The position numbers and the translations under genes were made by a program. From Siphonodentalium dalli (taxonomy: Eukaryota; Mollusca; Scaphopoda; Gadilida; Siphonodentaliidae): a stretch of DNA of 64,000 nt. Positions within the stretch are counted from its first letter, which is position 1. Each line of letters opens with the position of its first letter. Where the stretch lies: contig CP136061.1 of the NCBI GenBank assembly GCA_032622095.1, positions 4,828,505-4,892,504 on the forward strand, given 5' to 3'. The notes under the pieces are model-generated. The model ran no database searches and was not told the origin of the DNA. It saw nothing but the letters and a program-made list of their open reading frames with translations. This document shows positions 51,401 to 61,500 of this stretch, one piece after another.

Positions 51401-53854
51401 ACCTCGGTATAATTTACGTTACGTGTACTGTATATACATGTCATGGACTGACAATCAGTTGCACCATACCGCGGTATAATTTACGTTACGTGTACTGTGT
51501 ATACATGTCATAGACTGACAATCAGTTGCACCATACCGCGGTATAATTTACGTAACGTGTAATGTATATACATGCCATGGACCGACAAAAAGTTGCACCA
51601 TACCGCGGTATAAATTATGTTAGGTGTACTGTATATACATGGCATGGACCGACAATCAGTTGCACGATACCGCGGTATAATTTACGTTACGTCTACTGTA
51701 TATACATGTCATGGACTGACAATCAGTTGTACCATAACGCGGTATAATTTACGTTACGTGTACTGTATATACATGTCATGGACTGACAATCAGTTGCACC
51801 ATAACGCGGTATAATTTACGGTACGTGTATTGTATATATATGCCATGGACTGACCAGCAGTTTCACCATACCGCAGTATAATTTACGTTACGTCTACTGT
51901 ATATACATGTCATGGACTGACAATCAGTTGTACCATAACGCGGTATAATTTACGTTACGTGTACTCTATATACATGGCATGGACCGACAATCAGTTGCTC
52001 CATACCGCGGTATAATTTATGTTATGTGTACTGTATATACATGGCATGAACCGACAGACATTTCCACCATACCGCGGTATCATTTACGTTACGCGTACTG
52101 TATATACATGTCATGGACTGACAATCAGTTGCACCATACTGCGGTATAATTTAAATTAATTGTACTGTATATACATGGCATGGACCGACAATCAGTTGCA
52201 CAATACCGCGGTATAATTTACGTTACGTGTACTGTGTGTACGTGGCATGGACCGACAATCAGTTGCACCATTACCGCGGTATAAATTATGTTAGGTGTAC
52301 TATATATACATGGCATGGACCGACAATCAGTTGCACCATTACCGCGGTATAATTTACGTTACGTGTACTGTATATACATGGCATGCAATGACAATCAGTT
52401 GCAGCATACCGCGGTATAATTTACGTAACCTGTACTCTATATACATGTCATGGACTGACAATCAGTTGCAGCATACCGCGGTATAATTTAGGTAACCTGT
52501 ACTGTATATACATGTCATGGACTGACAATCAGTTGCACCATACCGCGGTATAATTTACGTTAAGTGTACTGTATATACAAGTCATGGACTGACAATTAGT
52601 TGCACCATACCGCGGTATAATTTATGTTAGGTGTACTGTATATACATGTCATGTACAGACAATCAGTTGCACCATACCGCGGTATAATTACGTTACCTGT
52701 ACTGTATATACATATATATATATATATATATATCTTTACTGGCATGGACTAACAATCAGTTGCGCCATACCGCAGTATAATTTACGTTACGTGTCCTGTA
52801 TATACATGTCATGACTGATGGCCTTTATTCCACAACCACATTTACAGAGTTCAGATATGACAGTGGATGTATGTCGTGGCGTAAACCACAATTATTTTTT
52901 TTTAAATATATTAAACGTGAACAGAAGACTTACGTTAATATATGACGCATTCACGAATCGAGGTTCTTCATCGTCTGTGAGGATGACTCGTGTGTGGTCA
53001 TCTGAAGAAAAAGGTTTGCATTTCTGTTAGCAATGATTAAAAAAAACCAAAATGAACTCACTGAATATTATTCTCTTCAAAATTTCATCAAAATCATCAC
53101 ATATGATCCATACACCAACTAACCTATGCAACATGATGATGTTCTACGCAATATATTCTTAGATTCCAAGCAGTCACTCACAGATTGAATGATTTGAGCA
53201 GAAGTTGTGGACAGTGATATTTCAGATGAAGATAATTCTCGTTTCTCTTGAATATTTTATTTGTTGAGTCCAGTGGAAGTTGCTTGTTAATGGCTATGGT
53301 ATCAAAATATATGAATTCATTACAATACGATTATAAGTAAATAAATGGTATCAAATAATAATAAATGAGACATCATTACAATATATTGGTTCGTAAACAT
53401 GCACACATCATACACACATCACTCGTAGGAAAGTCATATAATTGACATTGTGGTGATTCATAAAACAATACTAGCCCATGGACTACGTGCAGGTGTGTAT
53501 GTATTTTATGACATCACATTGCAATGTATTTTGTTCCAATTGAATCATTTATTCTCTGCAGACAATGTGCACATTAATTATTTGTAACATAATTAATGTA
53601 TGGGATGTGATATTTTGAAGGAATGCAGGACTCATGTTTTAAAGTTAACTTTTTTGTAATCCAGTGGACATCAGTTATTAATATTAACAACAATCAAATG
53701 TGTCAATGTCAATTCAATCTGGATGCATCAAGATAAGAACTAAGTATTAACTGGTTCACTCACATGTACATATCTTCCTTGACACTTTTAGTTTCCTTGA
53801 TTTGACATTATTTTTGGCTGCTGTGCAGGGTTTCACTGCTCCTTGTGTCAGTTC
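30236..53854 (-). CDS. Receptor-type tyrosine phosphatase domain, predicted pseudophosphatase (3' eight exons)
   Basis: Eight minus-strand exons (53764-53854, 52934-53001, 39852-39888, 38935-39032, 35441-35566, 34177-34322, 31955-32090, 30236-30499) have GT-AG borders and compatible phases. They join into 321 residues plus stop. Fold landmarks appear in order: YDHTRVIL, NASYIN, IWSVVW, RYWP, VLVHC, the ATGVFLAADYLLD helix and EQYKFLYEAV. Exon sizes of 91, 37, 98 and 136 bp are usual in animal receptor phosphatases. Catalysis is unlikely: the KNRY loop reads KVSRK, the WPD loop reads LPD, the signature HCSAGxGRTG reads HCSDGIGATG (Cys kept, Arg changed to Ala), and the Q-loop QT reads PK. This resembles degenerate D2 domains. 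Upstream exons (extracellular part, membrane segment, any D1 domain) were not securely found. Whether this is D2 of a two-domain receptor or a lone domain is open. Confidence 0.85.
30500..31954. other. Intron of the phosphatase gene
   Basis: The plus-strand frames at 30919-31631 do not resemble known proteins. No element recognised. Confidence 0.5.
31955..32090 (-). CDS. Phosphatase exon 7 (136 bp), P-loop exon
   Basis: Acceptor TGACTTTCAG, donor GTAAGT. The first base completes Ser, and the exon reads DGIGATGVFLAADYLLDQ, then SIDVFTCVQNLREQRADMIPKL. The Arg of the HCx5R signature is Ala. The helix and the QR..M segment are otherwise well kept, which implies selection on the fold. Confidence 0.9.
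32091..34176. other. Intron of the phosphatase gene
   Basis: Contains the 13-bp array at 33262-33361. A GC-richer patch around 34000-34090 has no recognised identity. Confidence 0.5.
33262..33361 (+). repeat. 13-bp tandem array
   Basis: About eight copies of ACCATGTTCACAT or ACCATGTTCACCT in an intron. Confidence 0.9.
34177..34322 (-). CDS. Phosphatase exon 6 (146 bp), WPD-loop exon
   Basis: Acceptor CTCATCAG, donor GTTACT. It encodes VTQLQLLPDYTFTD (the WPD-loop position, Trp changed to Leu, Asp kept), SLLILHEA and RVLVHC, ending in phase 2 within the Ser codon after the signature Cys. Confidence 0.85.
35441..35566 (-). CDS. Phosphatase exon 5 (126 bp)
   Basis: Acceptor CTCTTTTACAG, donor GTGAGT, exactly 42 codons in phase 0. 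It encodes CACPRYWPRKE, then TAYGKSSVVLKSEE and VVRELTVWM, equivalent to the KC..YWP...YG...V family block. Confidence 0.85.
36265..36455. mobile_element. Palindromic MITE
   Basis: The arms carry ACAGAACACAAC, TCTCGAATCTTTTATCGA, GGCGCAA and ATATTTCGC on the left and their reverse complements on the right, around a short centre near 36354. It is about 190 bp long with no coding capacity. Target duplication not clear. Confidence 0.75.
37396..37436 (+). repeat. Three copies of ATTAGACGTTTCT
   Basis: Short 13-bp triplicate in an intron. Confidence 0.85.
38250..38880 (+). repeat. 43-bp tandem array
   Basis: About fifteen copies of a 43-bp unit with ACGAGCTAGTGCCATCATTA and TTATAGGAGATACTACAACA. 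It ends about 55 bp before exon 38935-39032, in the intron on the donor side of that exon. Confidence 0.9.
38935..39032 (-). CDS. Phosphatase exon 4 (98 bp)
   Basis: Acceptor GTTACTACAG, donor GTTTGT. It encodes DPSEEHLEDIWSVVW then CQIIVMLNG, matching the ...DFW.M.W...IVML block of the family. It ends in phase 0. A 43-bp minisatellite array ends about 55 bp downstream of its donor. Confidence 0.85.
39479..39730 (+). repeat. About 60-bp tandem repeat
   Basis: Roughly four units, each with TATCCCCTAAATCATATCAA, GTGTATCCCCTAAA and CACCAGGCAGCA. Confidence 0.8.
39852..39888 (-). CDS. Phosphatase exon 3 (37 bp)
   Basis: Acceptor TTCTTTCAG, donor GTTAGT. It encodes GYDAEKSHIAMA, equivalent to the GY..K..YIA.QG segment. 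The intron before it (39889-52933, about 13 kb) holds the ISL2EU transposon, a foldback element and a satellite. Confidence 0.85.
39889..41228. other. Intron sequence before the ISL2EU element
   Basis: No gene. The last 70 bp (about 41170-41228), reading GCTCAACTTGGCAAA and then CGTGCGTCAA, resembles the start of the repeat at 4625-4705. The transposon therefore seems to have landed in a diverged copy of that repeat. Confidence 0.5.
41229..41271 (+). repeat. Left terminal inverted repeat of the ISL2EU element
   Basis: CAATGGGAGGAACCGCGC, then GGCGGCGCTGTT; partner at 44921-44965. Confidence 0.85.
41392..42203 (+). pseudogene. SAP/YqaJ-type nuclease of the ISL2EU element, broken
   Basis: Exon 1 (41392-41495) encodes a SAP DNA-binding motif (YTIKRLKIELAKRGAV...GRKHDLIER) and ends at donor GTAAGT. 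The next exon can start after TATGCAG at about 41738 in matching phase and reads SPAINHGKLYEHE. A one-base frameshift near 41776-41780 follows, then an open stretch to 42203 with the YqaJ/lambda-exonuclease core: LGASPDGI, LLEVKCPY and YYAQVQGQLH. The catalytic D, E-x-K and downstream Q residues are present. The middle of the protein expected between SAP and YqaJ is missing, so there is probably an internal deletion as well as the frameshift. In this superfamily the nuclease is thought to assist transposition or repair; that role is inference. Confidence 0.8.
42232..42408. mobile_element. Small palindromic element between the two transposon genes
   Basis: Ends ATTGGATCCATCCAGCCCCC and the reverse complement of ATTGAATCCATCCAGCCCC. 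An inner inverted pair, GTGCATTCCACATAT and ATATGGAATGCAC, surrounds repeated ATGAATATT.AAAACTCAA. About 175 bp, non-coding, at the convergent 3' ends of the two genes. Confidence 0.7.
42581..44809 (-). CDS. THAP-domain DDE transposase of the ISL2EU element
   Basis: Two exons, 44809-44587 and 43770-42581, join across a GTAAGT...TTTCAG intron in matching phase to give about 470 residues with no stop or frameshift. Exon 1 is a THAP zinc finger: NCCVPLCENVKGG, HRFPKD, W, VVCRDHF, and GAVPS just past the junction. Exon 2 has a basic linker (KRRANKRN), a helix-turn-helix-like region (LGILFSISKSVVSKVFLTW) and a DDE_Tnp_4-type core. Candidate catalytic residues are D in ILDATEVPIQ, D in IMADRGI and E in HIERVIG. 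Start at the first Met; the Met four residues later (MPTNCC) is a more usual THAP start. It appears intact although its partner nuclease is broken. The neighbouring copy of the host intron gives no sign of co-option. Confidence 0.88.
44921..44965 (-). repeat. Right terminal inverted repeat of the ISL2EU element
   Basis: AGCAGCGCCG..., then GCGCGGTGCCTCCCATTG; partner of 41229-41271, about 45 bp with indels. Confidence 0.85.
44968..45650. other. Intron sequence, no gene
   Basis: AT-rich. The first part continues the repeat interrupted by the ISL2EU element. Nothing else recognised. Confidence 0.5.
45651..50328. mobile_element. 4.7-kb foldback element with 42-bp minisatellite core (second family member)
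   Basis: The outer ends are GCTTGAGCTGCATG, then CTCCCCCCTATGCGGA at 45651, and the diverged reverse complement ending about 50328. The arms (about 45651-47000 and about 48640-50328) share GGCGATGGGGGCTTT-like, TTTTGGCGGCCATCTTGGA and ATGGCCGCCAAAATATGG blocks. The right arm has about 350 bp more than the left near 49800-50200. Arms and core are homologous to the element at 15302-21416, but the core here (47029-48485) runs in only one orientation. It lies in the large intron of the phosphatase gene. Confidence 0.8.
47029..48485 (+). repeat. 42-bp minisatellite core
   Basis: About 35 diverged units; a clear pair of 42-bp units lies near 47520-47605 (GAATAGGTATACAGGGAGTG, GAATAGGTGTACAATGAGTG). 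It ends with GGCTATCGCTTTCCACA, as does the forward half in the other element near 18370. Open frames here are repeat artefacts. Confidence 0.8.
50329..51380. other. Intron sequence, no gene assigned
   Basis: The minus frame at 50330-50569 has plausible composition (STGSNNEVNKAFQWYIPG) but no recognised family. The rest is AT-rich. Confidence 0.4.
51381..52818 (+). repeat. 67-bp satellite array
   Basis: About 21 copies of a 67-bp unit: GACAATCAGTTGCACCATAC, CGCGGTATAATTTACGTTAC, GTGTACTGTATATACATGTC, ATGGACT. The unit contains the palindrome ACCGCGGT. A (TA)n tract at about 52711-52733 interrupts the penultimate copy. It ends about 115 bp before phosphatase exon 52934-53001. Confidence 0.92.
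52934..53001 (-). CDS. Phosphatase exon 2
   Basis: 68 bp between acceptor TTTCTTCAG and donor GTAAGT. It encodes (Y)DHTRVILTDD then RFVNASYIN, the conserved strand that leads into the catalytic fold, and ends in phase 0. Confidence 0.85.
53764..53854 (-). CDS. Phosphatase exon 1 of those found
   Basis: 91 bp, starts in phase 0 after acceptor TTTCTTAG, ends with one base before donor GTGAGT. It reads ELTQGAVKPCTAAKNNV... and ends KVSRKICT. The last base joins the next exon to complete Tyr of YDHTRV. It is the N-terminal helix and the pTyr-loop region; the usual KNRY Tyr is Ser here. Confidence 0.75.
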
Positions 53855-54581
53855 CTAAGAAACATATGTTATTATATATGTCAAACCTCTGACTATATAT
53901 TCTGATAGATCAGAAGTGATACATAGCATTACAATATTATCCTGATAGTGATAGTAGATATTATATAATTTACAACATGTGTGCACGTTTAATCTGCTAA
54001 TGTAATTACTCATACAGCTCTCTTCCATATTTCTGTTCAAGACAACGTACACTCATAAATGACACGTGTGTGAGTTGTGTTTTGATGCGATATAAAGTCA
54101 CAATAAAGAGCAGCAACGCATAACTGAACCCACATCGGATCCGCGATTCCGGATACTACATTAACGGACAGTTATGGAAATGACATGTTACTTAACTGAT
54201 GTCAATCGTACCATTGTAATGGTACTGTTTTTACTAAGACCGATGGAGAAAGAGTTCAATCCTGAGTAAATTCATCGATTTTTATGTGAAAATGATCAAT
54301 CATAGATATAATATAAATACAAATATGAACAGTTGTATTTCTACACAATTATCGACGGACAACTGGACGTTGGTGACTTCACATAAAGATGGCAAATTTC
54401 GAATTATTTCCAAATCTTATCAATGTCATATGTATCAAAACTAAATAAAACAAAAACACGTGACATTCATTTAACATTTAATAGCATTCACATTAAGCAT
54501 TTGTGGTGCGACACATTTACTACACTGACTAAATTGTGCAAACGATATATTTTTAAATGTCGTTTTAAAGATCATTATATT
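53855..54581. other. No gene recognised upstream of the first phosphatase exon found
   Basis: AT-rich; probably intron of the phosphatase gene, since the exon at 53764-53854 begins at an acceptor site. Confidence 0.45.
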
Positions 54582-54740
54582 GCCAAACATTAGATTTGCC
54601 ACGCACAAAAGCAGCAACTGAAAAAATATGCATTATGTTATCCAAACATGAGGTTTACCACGCAAACAAAGCAGAAGCTCAAACATATGCATTATGTTAT
54701 ACAAACGTTAGGTTTACCACGCAAACAACACAGCTTTCAA
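54582..54740 (+). repeat. 59-bp tandem repeat, about 2.7 copies
   Basis: Units share GGTTTACCACGCAAACAAAG and TATGCATTATGTTATNCAAAC, spaced 59 bp. Confidence 0.8.
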
Positions 54741-55827
54741 ACGCACAATCTGGTAAAACTATATTTGCGAATATAAAATAAAAGAAAGTATATTGAATCT
54801 TGAATTAATGAATAAAACGCAAAGGATTTCGTCGGCTTTTCAAAGAGGCTGGCAACGCATGTGTGTAATTTATTCAGATAATAAGACAAATAGCCCTATA
54901 AGCTAGGATTACCGGGGCTCCTATTCACCAACTGATTGATACAACCCCTTGATTGGATAATCACATTATAAACTACCTGGAAGATTTATAAACCCATTTG
55001 TTGAATACAAGCTCAGTGGTCTCCCAAGTAAAACAATGTATATTATTACAATGCGAAAAAGCATACTAATGTCAAGCTGTATACACATAAAAGTCGATAT
55101 TGACTTTTCATTTTCTTAATGTTCGATAATTGCATGACATAATTAGTCCGTTTGCTTTGTCATTTTGTCAGCAATAACAGCATCTATGATGACAGCTATG
55201 ATACGGGACTGGTGTAATGTCACAAGAAGCATACATACTGTGCGTTTACTTTAATGCTATTGCCAGCACACCACAATTGTTATTTTTACAGAGGAAAACC
55301 TATTACAATCCTTGAATAATATAACAATTACCTTGAATTGTTGAGAATAATTTGTACCCAATGAGAGATGTTTGATATAACCTCCCAGTTGTTCGATTGT
55401 TATTCGCCGGCCCAGAACTTGAAGTTGGATTTCTGGAACGAGACAACATTATTCGAATTAGAATGAAGAACGTGTAAATGTGCACATGTCCTAAGCGACT
55501 GACTCTCCTGGAACATAAACATACATATGGGGCAAATGTGAGGTATCTCGAGATGCGCATCATAGACAATGTATATTGTGTTCAGAATGAAAAGGTCTGT
55601 TTTCCAAGTTAATTAATAAGGCATTTTCATCCATATTCCCACATACATATCTCTCAGCAAAACTGTGATCTTAACACATTTTCCGAGTTTAAAGTAACGT
55701 ACAATGGGCTTCTAATGGGCAATAGTATTGCCCACTTATTTAACTTGCAGAGTATATCTCTATTTGTAATAAATAAATATGACAAAACACGAAGCTGTTG
55801 GCAAATCGATCAACTTCAGTCTGAGGC
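54741..55827. other. No gene assigned; one candidate small exon
   Basis: A minus-strand piece, 55382-55432, sits between TCGTTCCAG and GTTATA and reads NPTSSSGPANNNRTTG in one frame. It could be a juxtamembrane exon of the phosphatase gene, but its phase does not join the next known exon. Confidence 0.25.
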
Positions 55828-57868
55828 TAATATGAGGTTACCATGGGCTGATATGAGGTTAATACGGGCTGATATGAGGTTACTACGGGCTGATATGAGG
55901 TTACTACGGGCTGATATGAGGTTACTACGGGCTGGTATGAGGTTACTACGTGCTGATATGAGGTTACTACGGGCTGATATAAGGTTAATACGTGCTGATA
56001 TGAGGTTACTACGGGCTGATATGAGGTTACCACGGGCATATATGAGGTTACTACGGGCTGATATGAGGTTACTACGGGCTGATATGAGTTTACTACGGGC
56101 AGATATGAGGTTACTACGGGCTGATATGAGGTTACTACGGTCTGATATGAGGTTACCACGGGCTGATATGAGGTTACCACGGACTGATATGAGGTTACTA
56201 TGGGCTGATATAAGGTTACTACGGTCTGATATGAGGTTACCACGGGCTGATATGAGGTTACCACGGGCTGATATGAGGTTACTATGGGCTGATATAAGGT
56301 TAATACGTGCTGATATGAGGTTACCACGGGCTGATATGAGGTTACCACGGGCTGATATGAGTTTACTACGAGCTGATATGAGGTTAATACGGGCTGATAT
56401 GAGGTTACTACGGGCTGATATGAGGTTACCACATGCTGATATGAGGTTACCACGTGCTGATATGAGGTTACTACGGGCTGATATGAGTTTACTACGGGAA
56501 GATATGAGGTTACTACGGGCTGATATGAGGTTACTACGGTCTGATATGAGGTTACCACGGGCTGATATGAGGTTACCACGGGCTGATATGAGGTTACCAC
56601 GGGCTGATATGAGGTTACTACGGGCTGATATAAGGTTAATACGTGCTGATATGAGGTTACTACGGGCTGATATGAGGTTACCACGGGCTGATATGAGGTT
56701 ACTACGGGCTGATATGAGTTTACTACGAGCTGATATGAGGTTACTAGGGGCTGATATGAGTATTCTACGGGCTGATATGAGGTTACTACGGGCTGATATG
56801 AGGTTACTACCGGCTGATATGAGGTTACCACGGGCTGATATGATGTTACTACGGGCTGATATGAGGTTACTACGGCTGATATGAGGTTACTACGGCTGAT
56901 ATGAGGTTACTACGGGCTGATATGAGGTTACTACGGGCTGATATGAGGTTATTATGGGCTGATATGAGGTTACCACGGGCTGATATGAGGTTACTATGGG
57001 CTGATATGAGGTTACTACGGGCTGATATGAGGTTACCTCGAGCTGATATGAGGTTACCACGGGCTGATATGAGGTTACTACGGGCTGATATGAGGTTATT
57101 ATGGGCTGATATGAGGTTACCACGGGCTGATATGAGGTTACTATGGGCTGATATGAGGTTACTACGGGCTGATATGAGGTTACCTCGAGCTGATATGAGG
57201 TTACCACGGGCTGATATGAGATTACTACGGGCTGATATGAGGTTACCATGGGCTGATATGAGGTTACCACGGGCTGATACGAGGTTACCACGGGCTGATA
57301 TGAGGTTACTACGGGCAGATATGAGGTTACTACGGGCTGATATGAGGTTACCACAGGCTGATATGATGTTACTACGGGCTGATATGAGGTTACCACGGGC
57401 TGATATGAGGTTATTATGGGCTGATATGAGGTTACCACGGGATGATATGAGGTTACTATGGGCTGATATGAGGTTACTACGGGCTGATTTGAGGTTACCT
57501 CGAGCTGATATGAGGTTACTACGGGCTGATATGAGGTTACTACGGGCTGATATGAGGTTACCACGGGCTGATATGAGTTTACCACGGGCATATATGAGGT
57601 TACTACGGGCCGATATGAGGTTACTACGGGCTGATATGAGGTTACTACGGGCTGATATGAGATTACCACGGGCTGATATGAGTTTACCACGGGCTGATAT
57701 GAGGTTACTACGGGCATATATGAGGTTACTACGGGCTGATATGAGGTTACTACGGGCTGATGTTACCACGGGGTGATATGAGGTTACCACGGGCTCATAT
57801 GAGGTTACTAAGGGCTTATGTGACGTTACCACGGGCTGATATGAGGTTACCACGGGCTGATAACGGGC
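55828..57868 (+). repeat. 21-bp satellite, about 97 copies
   Basis: Unit TTACTACGGGCTGATATGAGG, with variants mostly CTACGG, CCACGG, CTATGG and CCTCGAG. Some stretches form a 147-bp higher-order unit of seven repeats (near 56949 and 57096, partly again near 57410). The period is a multiple of three, so heptapeptide frames of up to 389 codons are open on both strands (MRLLRAD on plus, VVTSYQP and SARSNLI on minus). Frequent Leu-to-Pro and Arg-to-Trp swaps argue against selection on a protein. Confidence 0.95.
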
Positions 57869-58518
57869 CCAATATCAAACAAACCAAGTGATATCCTCTA
57901 AGTATGGCGGGCTTACACCCCTGTACCATCATCTACTGACTTTCGATACATGCATCTGCTAATTTTTGAAATGGTATATATGTATTTAATTTCCAATCAT
58001 TGACGCTAAGCATATTTTGTTTTTGGAAAGAATTGCAGAGTCATATAGGAACATTATTAAGATTGAGGATATGTAACACACCTTGATCACTGGTTGTCGT
58101 GTGAGTAGCACGAGGATGCTTGTGCCCATTTCGCCTTAAATTAAACACAAAATAAAAACATGATATTGTACATTGATGATGTAAATGTGTTAGCAGTACG
58201 GATAACCACAACACGTAACATTTATAACACATTTCAAAACGGCATTTGCAATTGGTGGATGTATTTATGATACAAATAAACATCACTGGTGCAAACGAAG
58301 CTTATTACAACACACTTGACAATATGCATAATACAATTGTTTTTCAAGAGAAAGCTTATCATTCCAGTGAATTGCATAGAATAAAGTATGTTAACAATCG
58401 ATGTTCACACATACAGTTCATCGTGTAATGGTGTTAATATTTGTTTTCATATCACATACACTTAATGCATATTCACTATATTGCTGTATTGTATATTATT
58501 ATCCATCCCTTAACTAAC
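57869..58518. other. No gene assigned; one candidate small exon
   Basis: Minus-strand 58082-58134 (acceptor TTTAAG, donor GTGTGT) reads RRNGHKHPRATHTTTSDQ. It is a possible juxtamembrane exon of the phosphatase gene, but unsupported. Confidence 0.25.
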
Positions 58519-61500
58519 ACCATTTCCGATTGGGCAAAAGCCGCCACGTGATAGTCCTGGAAAAAGTCATATTGTACTTCCGAATGTCATATTGACCCCC
58601 GTGTACGTGGTATCGCCAAAGCCGATGGTATCGCCAAAGCCGAGGAAATGGGAAAGTCGTTTTCACGTATATGATATGGGGATATGTTTGTTTCTCATCG
58701 TAAAACAGACATCGAGCATCGTATGTGTATGTCCACACGAAGCAGGAGTATTTATGCACTAGTTGTCAATCAGTTTTCCCAGATCAGACCATTAATTTGT
58801 TTTTGGCGAATTTTTTCAATGGTGTTTTTGCTTTTGCTCACTCAAATTTTTCGAGAACATCCATTCACTAGTATAGTTCCTAGACTTCCACGCTTCCAAA
58901 ACAAATGCCGGTATATAGTTGAATCTGTCAATGAAGCATATGATTTGACAGCATTTTAAAAATCCGTGTCGTTCTCAATATCCGCGCGTTATGAAGGGAC
59001 CACTGTCGGTCCGGAAAGATGCAAACGGCACAGATAAAGATGCGACCAAACGCCGAGTTTCTGTGCAGCAAATATGCGTATTACTTTTGAGTGTTTTATG
59101 TGTATCTGAGACTGATCAATTGGACTGCGAATGTCATCTGAAATATGAATCCATAACATATTCGTATATTTGTATATAGACCACACATGCCGGACGACAC
59201 GCTACGGTGTATCAACGTTTGCGATCTCAAGAACGTGAATGAATGATAACGCGATGCCTCGATCACACGCACGTGAATGCTGTCGTTCGCATGCATGCAG
59301 CTAATCGGTTATTCGTTTAGTATTAACATGCTTGGAGTTTGTATATAGACCACACATGCCGGACGACATGCTACGGTGTATCAACGATTTGTTATAATCA
59401 TGTTTATTTTACAGACTTTATGACTCGTTCCCACTCGAGTAGACCGTTACGCGACAATGAAACCGAATCATCTTATCGAATATACATATATCGTATTGCT
59501 CCAAATTATGCAATTCTGGCTTTTTTAAGAGTCATCAGATAAAATTGTAACGATTCTATGCTAACACACTAAACATCCGAACATATATGTACACACACAA
59601 CAAAGTTACTGCTATTTATAATAAACACTTCACTGTGGAACATGTGTATACTGTCATGATTGTTATGTGCACATGTAAATGGCACTATAGTTTATAACTT
59701 TTCTAATTTAGCCCTAGGACCACATATTTAGTGGGCATAATATTTACACAAGACTTCATTATGTTATCGTATAGGTTGCATATACTGTAATTGATATGTA
59801 TGTTTAACCGGAATGAATCTTATCTTATCAGGGTTTGCGTCCTGAGTTTGGTTTATTGTTCTAACCAAAATTGTTATGGATGTTCAGCGTCAAGTCGCAT
59901 CTGACTTTCCCTAACGCTTCGTCTATGGGCACAATTTCCAATGGCGCATCTGATTCAGACATGGTGTTTCATAATACTAAATTCGAGATGCCACAAAATA
60001 TCCGCGCAAAACGTAAGGGACCGGATGAATTGACTGATTAAGGGATTAATTATAATTTAGTTAAGCCTTCCGCGCCCGGTGATTTTATGCGGACTGGCTG
60101 TTTTTGCTTTGTTCACAGAGATAATTGTTGTGATTATAGCTCCACTCGTGCAAACATTCACGATACCCGATGATGAGTATAACGTGTCATGCATCATAAA
60201 TTTATTTGTCTTCAGGGAGAGTATTTGTTTTGTTGGGGGGGGGGGGGGGTCTTAACCTCTGTCAAACCATTCAACAGACAACAATGTATACCATAGCACA
60301 TGGTGGCAGTCAGGCGAGTAATTTCCAATGTTAAGTCTTATACAAAACATCACAGGAAAAAAAGATAAATATTTATACGTACTCTATCCGCGAACATAAT
60401 AGGCTACATCCGAAGATCACATGTTCTGTCATTTAGTCGGCTAATTCATCCACTCGGTTATAGGGATGTGACAGTGGTGTGTTGGTGTAACATAACACTT
60501 CTCCAGATATATATATATCTTCATCTGAGGAAGATACGTTATTTATCAAAACCGCATGGTCTGGTTTGATTTTGTTTAAACATGGTGTTGTAGGTTGGTA
60601 TAAGCTGACTACATGATTGTGCTACAAAGACACAATACAGAGGCCCATCGACATCCAGATAAGAAGGCACGCACGTGTGCCACACATAGCACATTGTGGT
60701 GATATATGTACGGATGTTTAAGGTTAACATAGAATCGTTACAATATTATCTGATGACTCTTAAAAACCAGAATTGCATAAATTGGAGCAATACGATATAT
60801 GTATATTCGATAAGATGATTCGGTTTCATTGTCGCGTAACGGTCTACTCGAGTGGGAACGAGTCATAATAGTCTGTAAAATAAACATGATTATAACAAAT
60901 CGTTGATATGCCGTAGCGTGTCGTCCGGCACGTGTGGTCTATATACAAACTCCAAGCATGTTAATACTAAACGAATATCCGATTAGCTGCATGCATGCAA
61001 ACGACAGCATCCACGTGCGTGTTATCAAGGCATCGCGTTATCATTCATTCACGGTCTTGATATCGCAAATCTGAATGCTGAGATGGATGTTGAGTTAATT
61101 TCAATTGAAACACATTCATAATATATATGCACACAATATTTCGAATATGTTATGGATTCATATTTCAGATGACATTCGCAGTCCAATTGATCAGTCTCAG
61201 ATACACATAAAAACACTCATCAGAACTCCTTAAGTAATACGCATATTTACTGCACAGAAATTCGGCGTTTGGTCGCATCTTCATCTGTGCCGTTCGCATC
61301 TTTCTGGACCGACAGTGGTCCCTTCATATCGCGCGGATATCGAGAACGACACGGATTTTTAAAATTCTGTCAAATCCTATGCTTCATTGACAGATTCAAC
61401 TATATACCGGCATTTGTTTTGGAAGCGTGGAAGTCCAGGAACTATACTAGTGAGTGGTTGTTCTCGAAAATTTGAGTGAGCAAAAGCAAAAACACCATTG

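Noticed and set aside
51381-52818. CRISPR-like regular array
   Set aside because: Direct 67-bp tandem satellite with no unique spacers, in an animal genome; likewise the 43-, 57- and 74-bp arrays.
55715-57853. Very long open frames (up to 389 codons) on both strands
   Set aside because: They follow from a 21-bp repeat period; several frames are open at once and variants swap Leu for Pro and Arg for Trp, which a real helical repeat protein would not tolerate.
55382-58134. Candidate upstream phosphatase exons at 55382-55432 and 58082-58134
   Set aside because: Splice sites and polar, Thr/Ser-rich peptides are suggestive of a juxtamembrane region, but phases do not join the 53764-53854 exon and no membrane segment was found; kept only as candidates.
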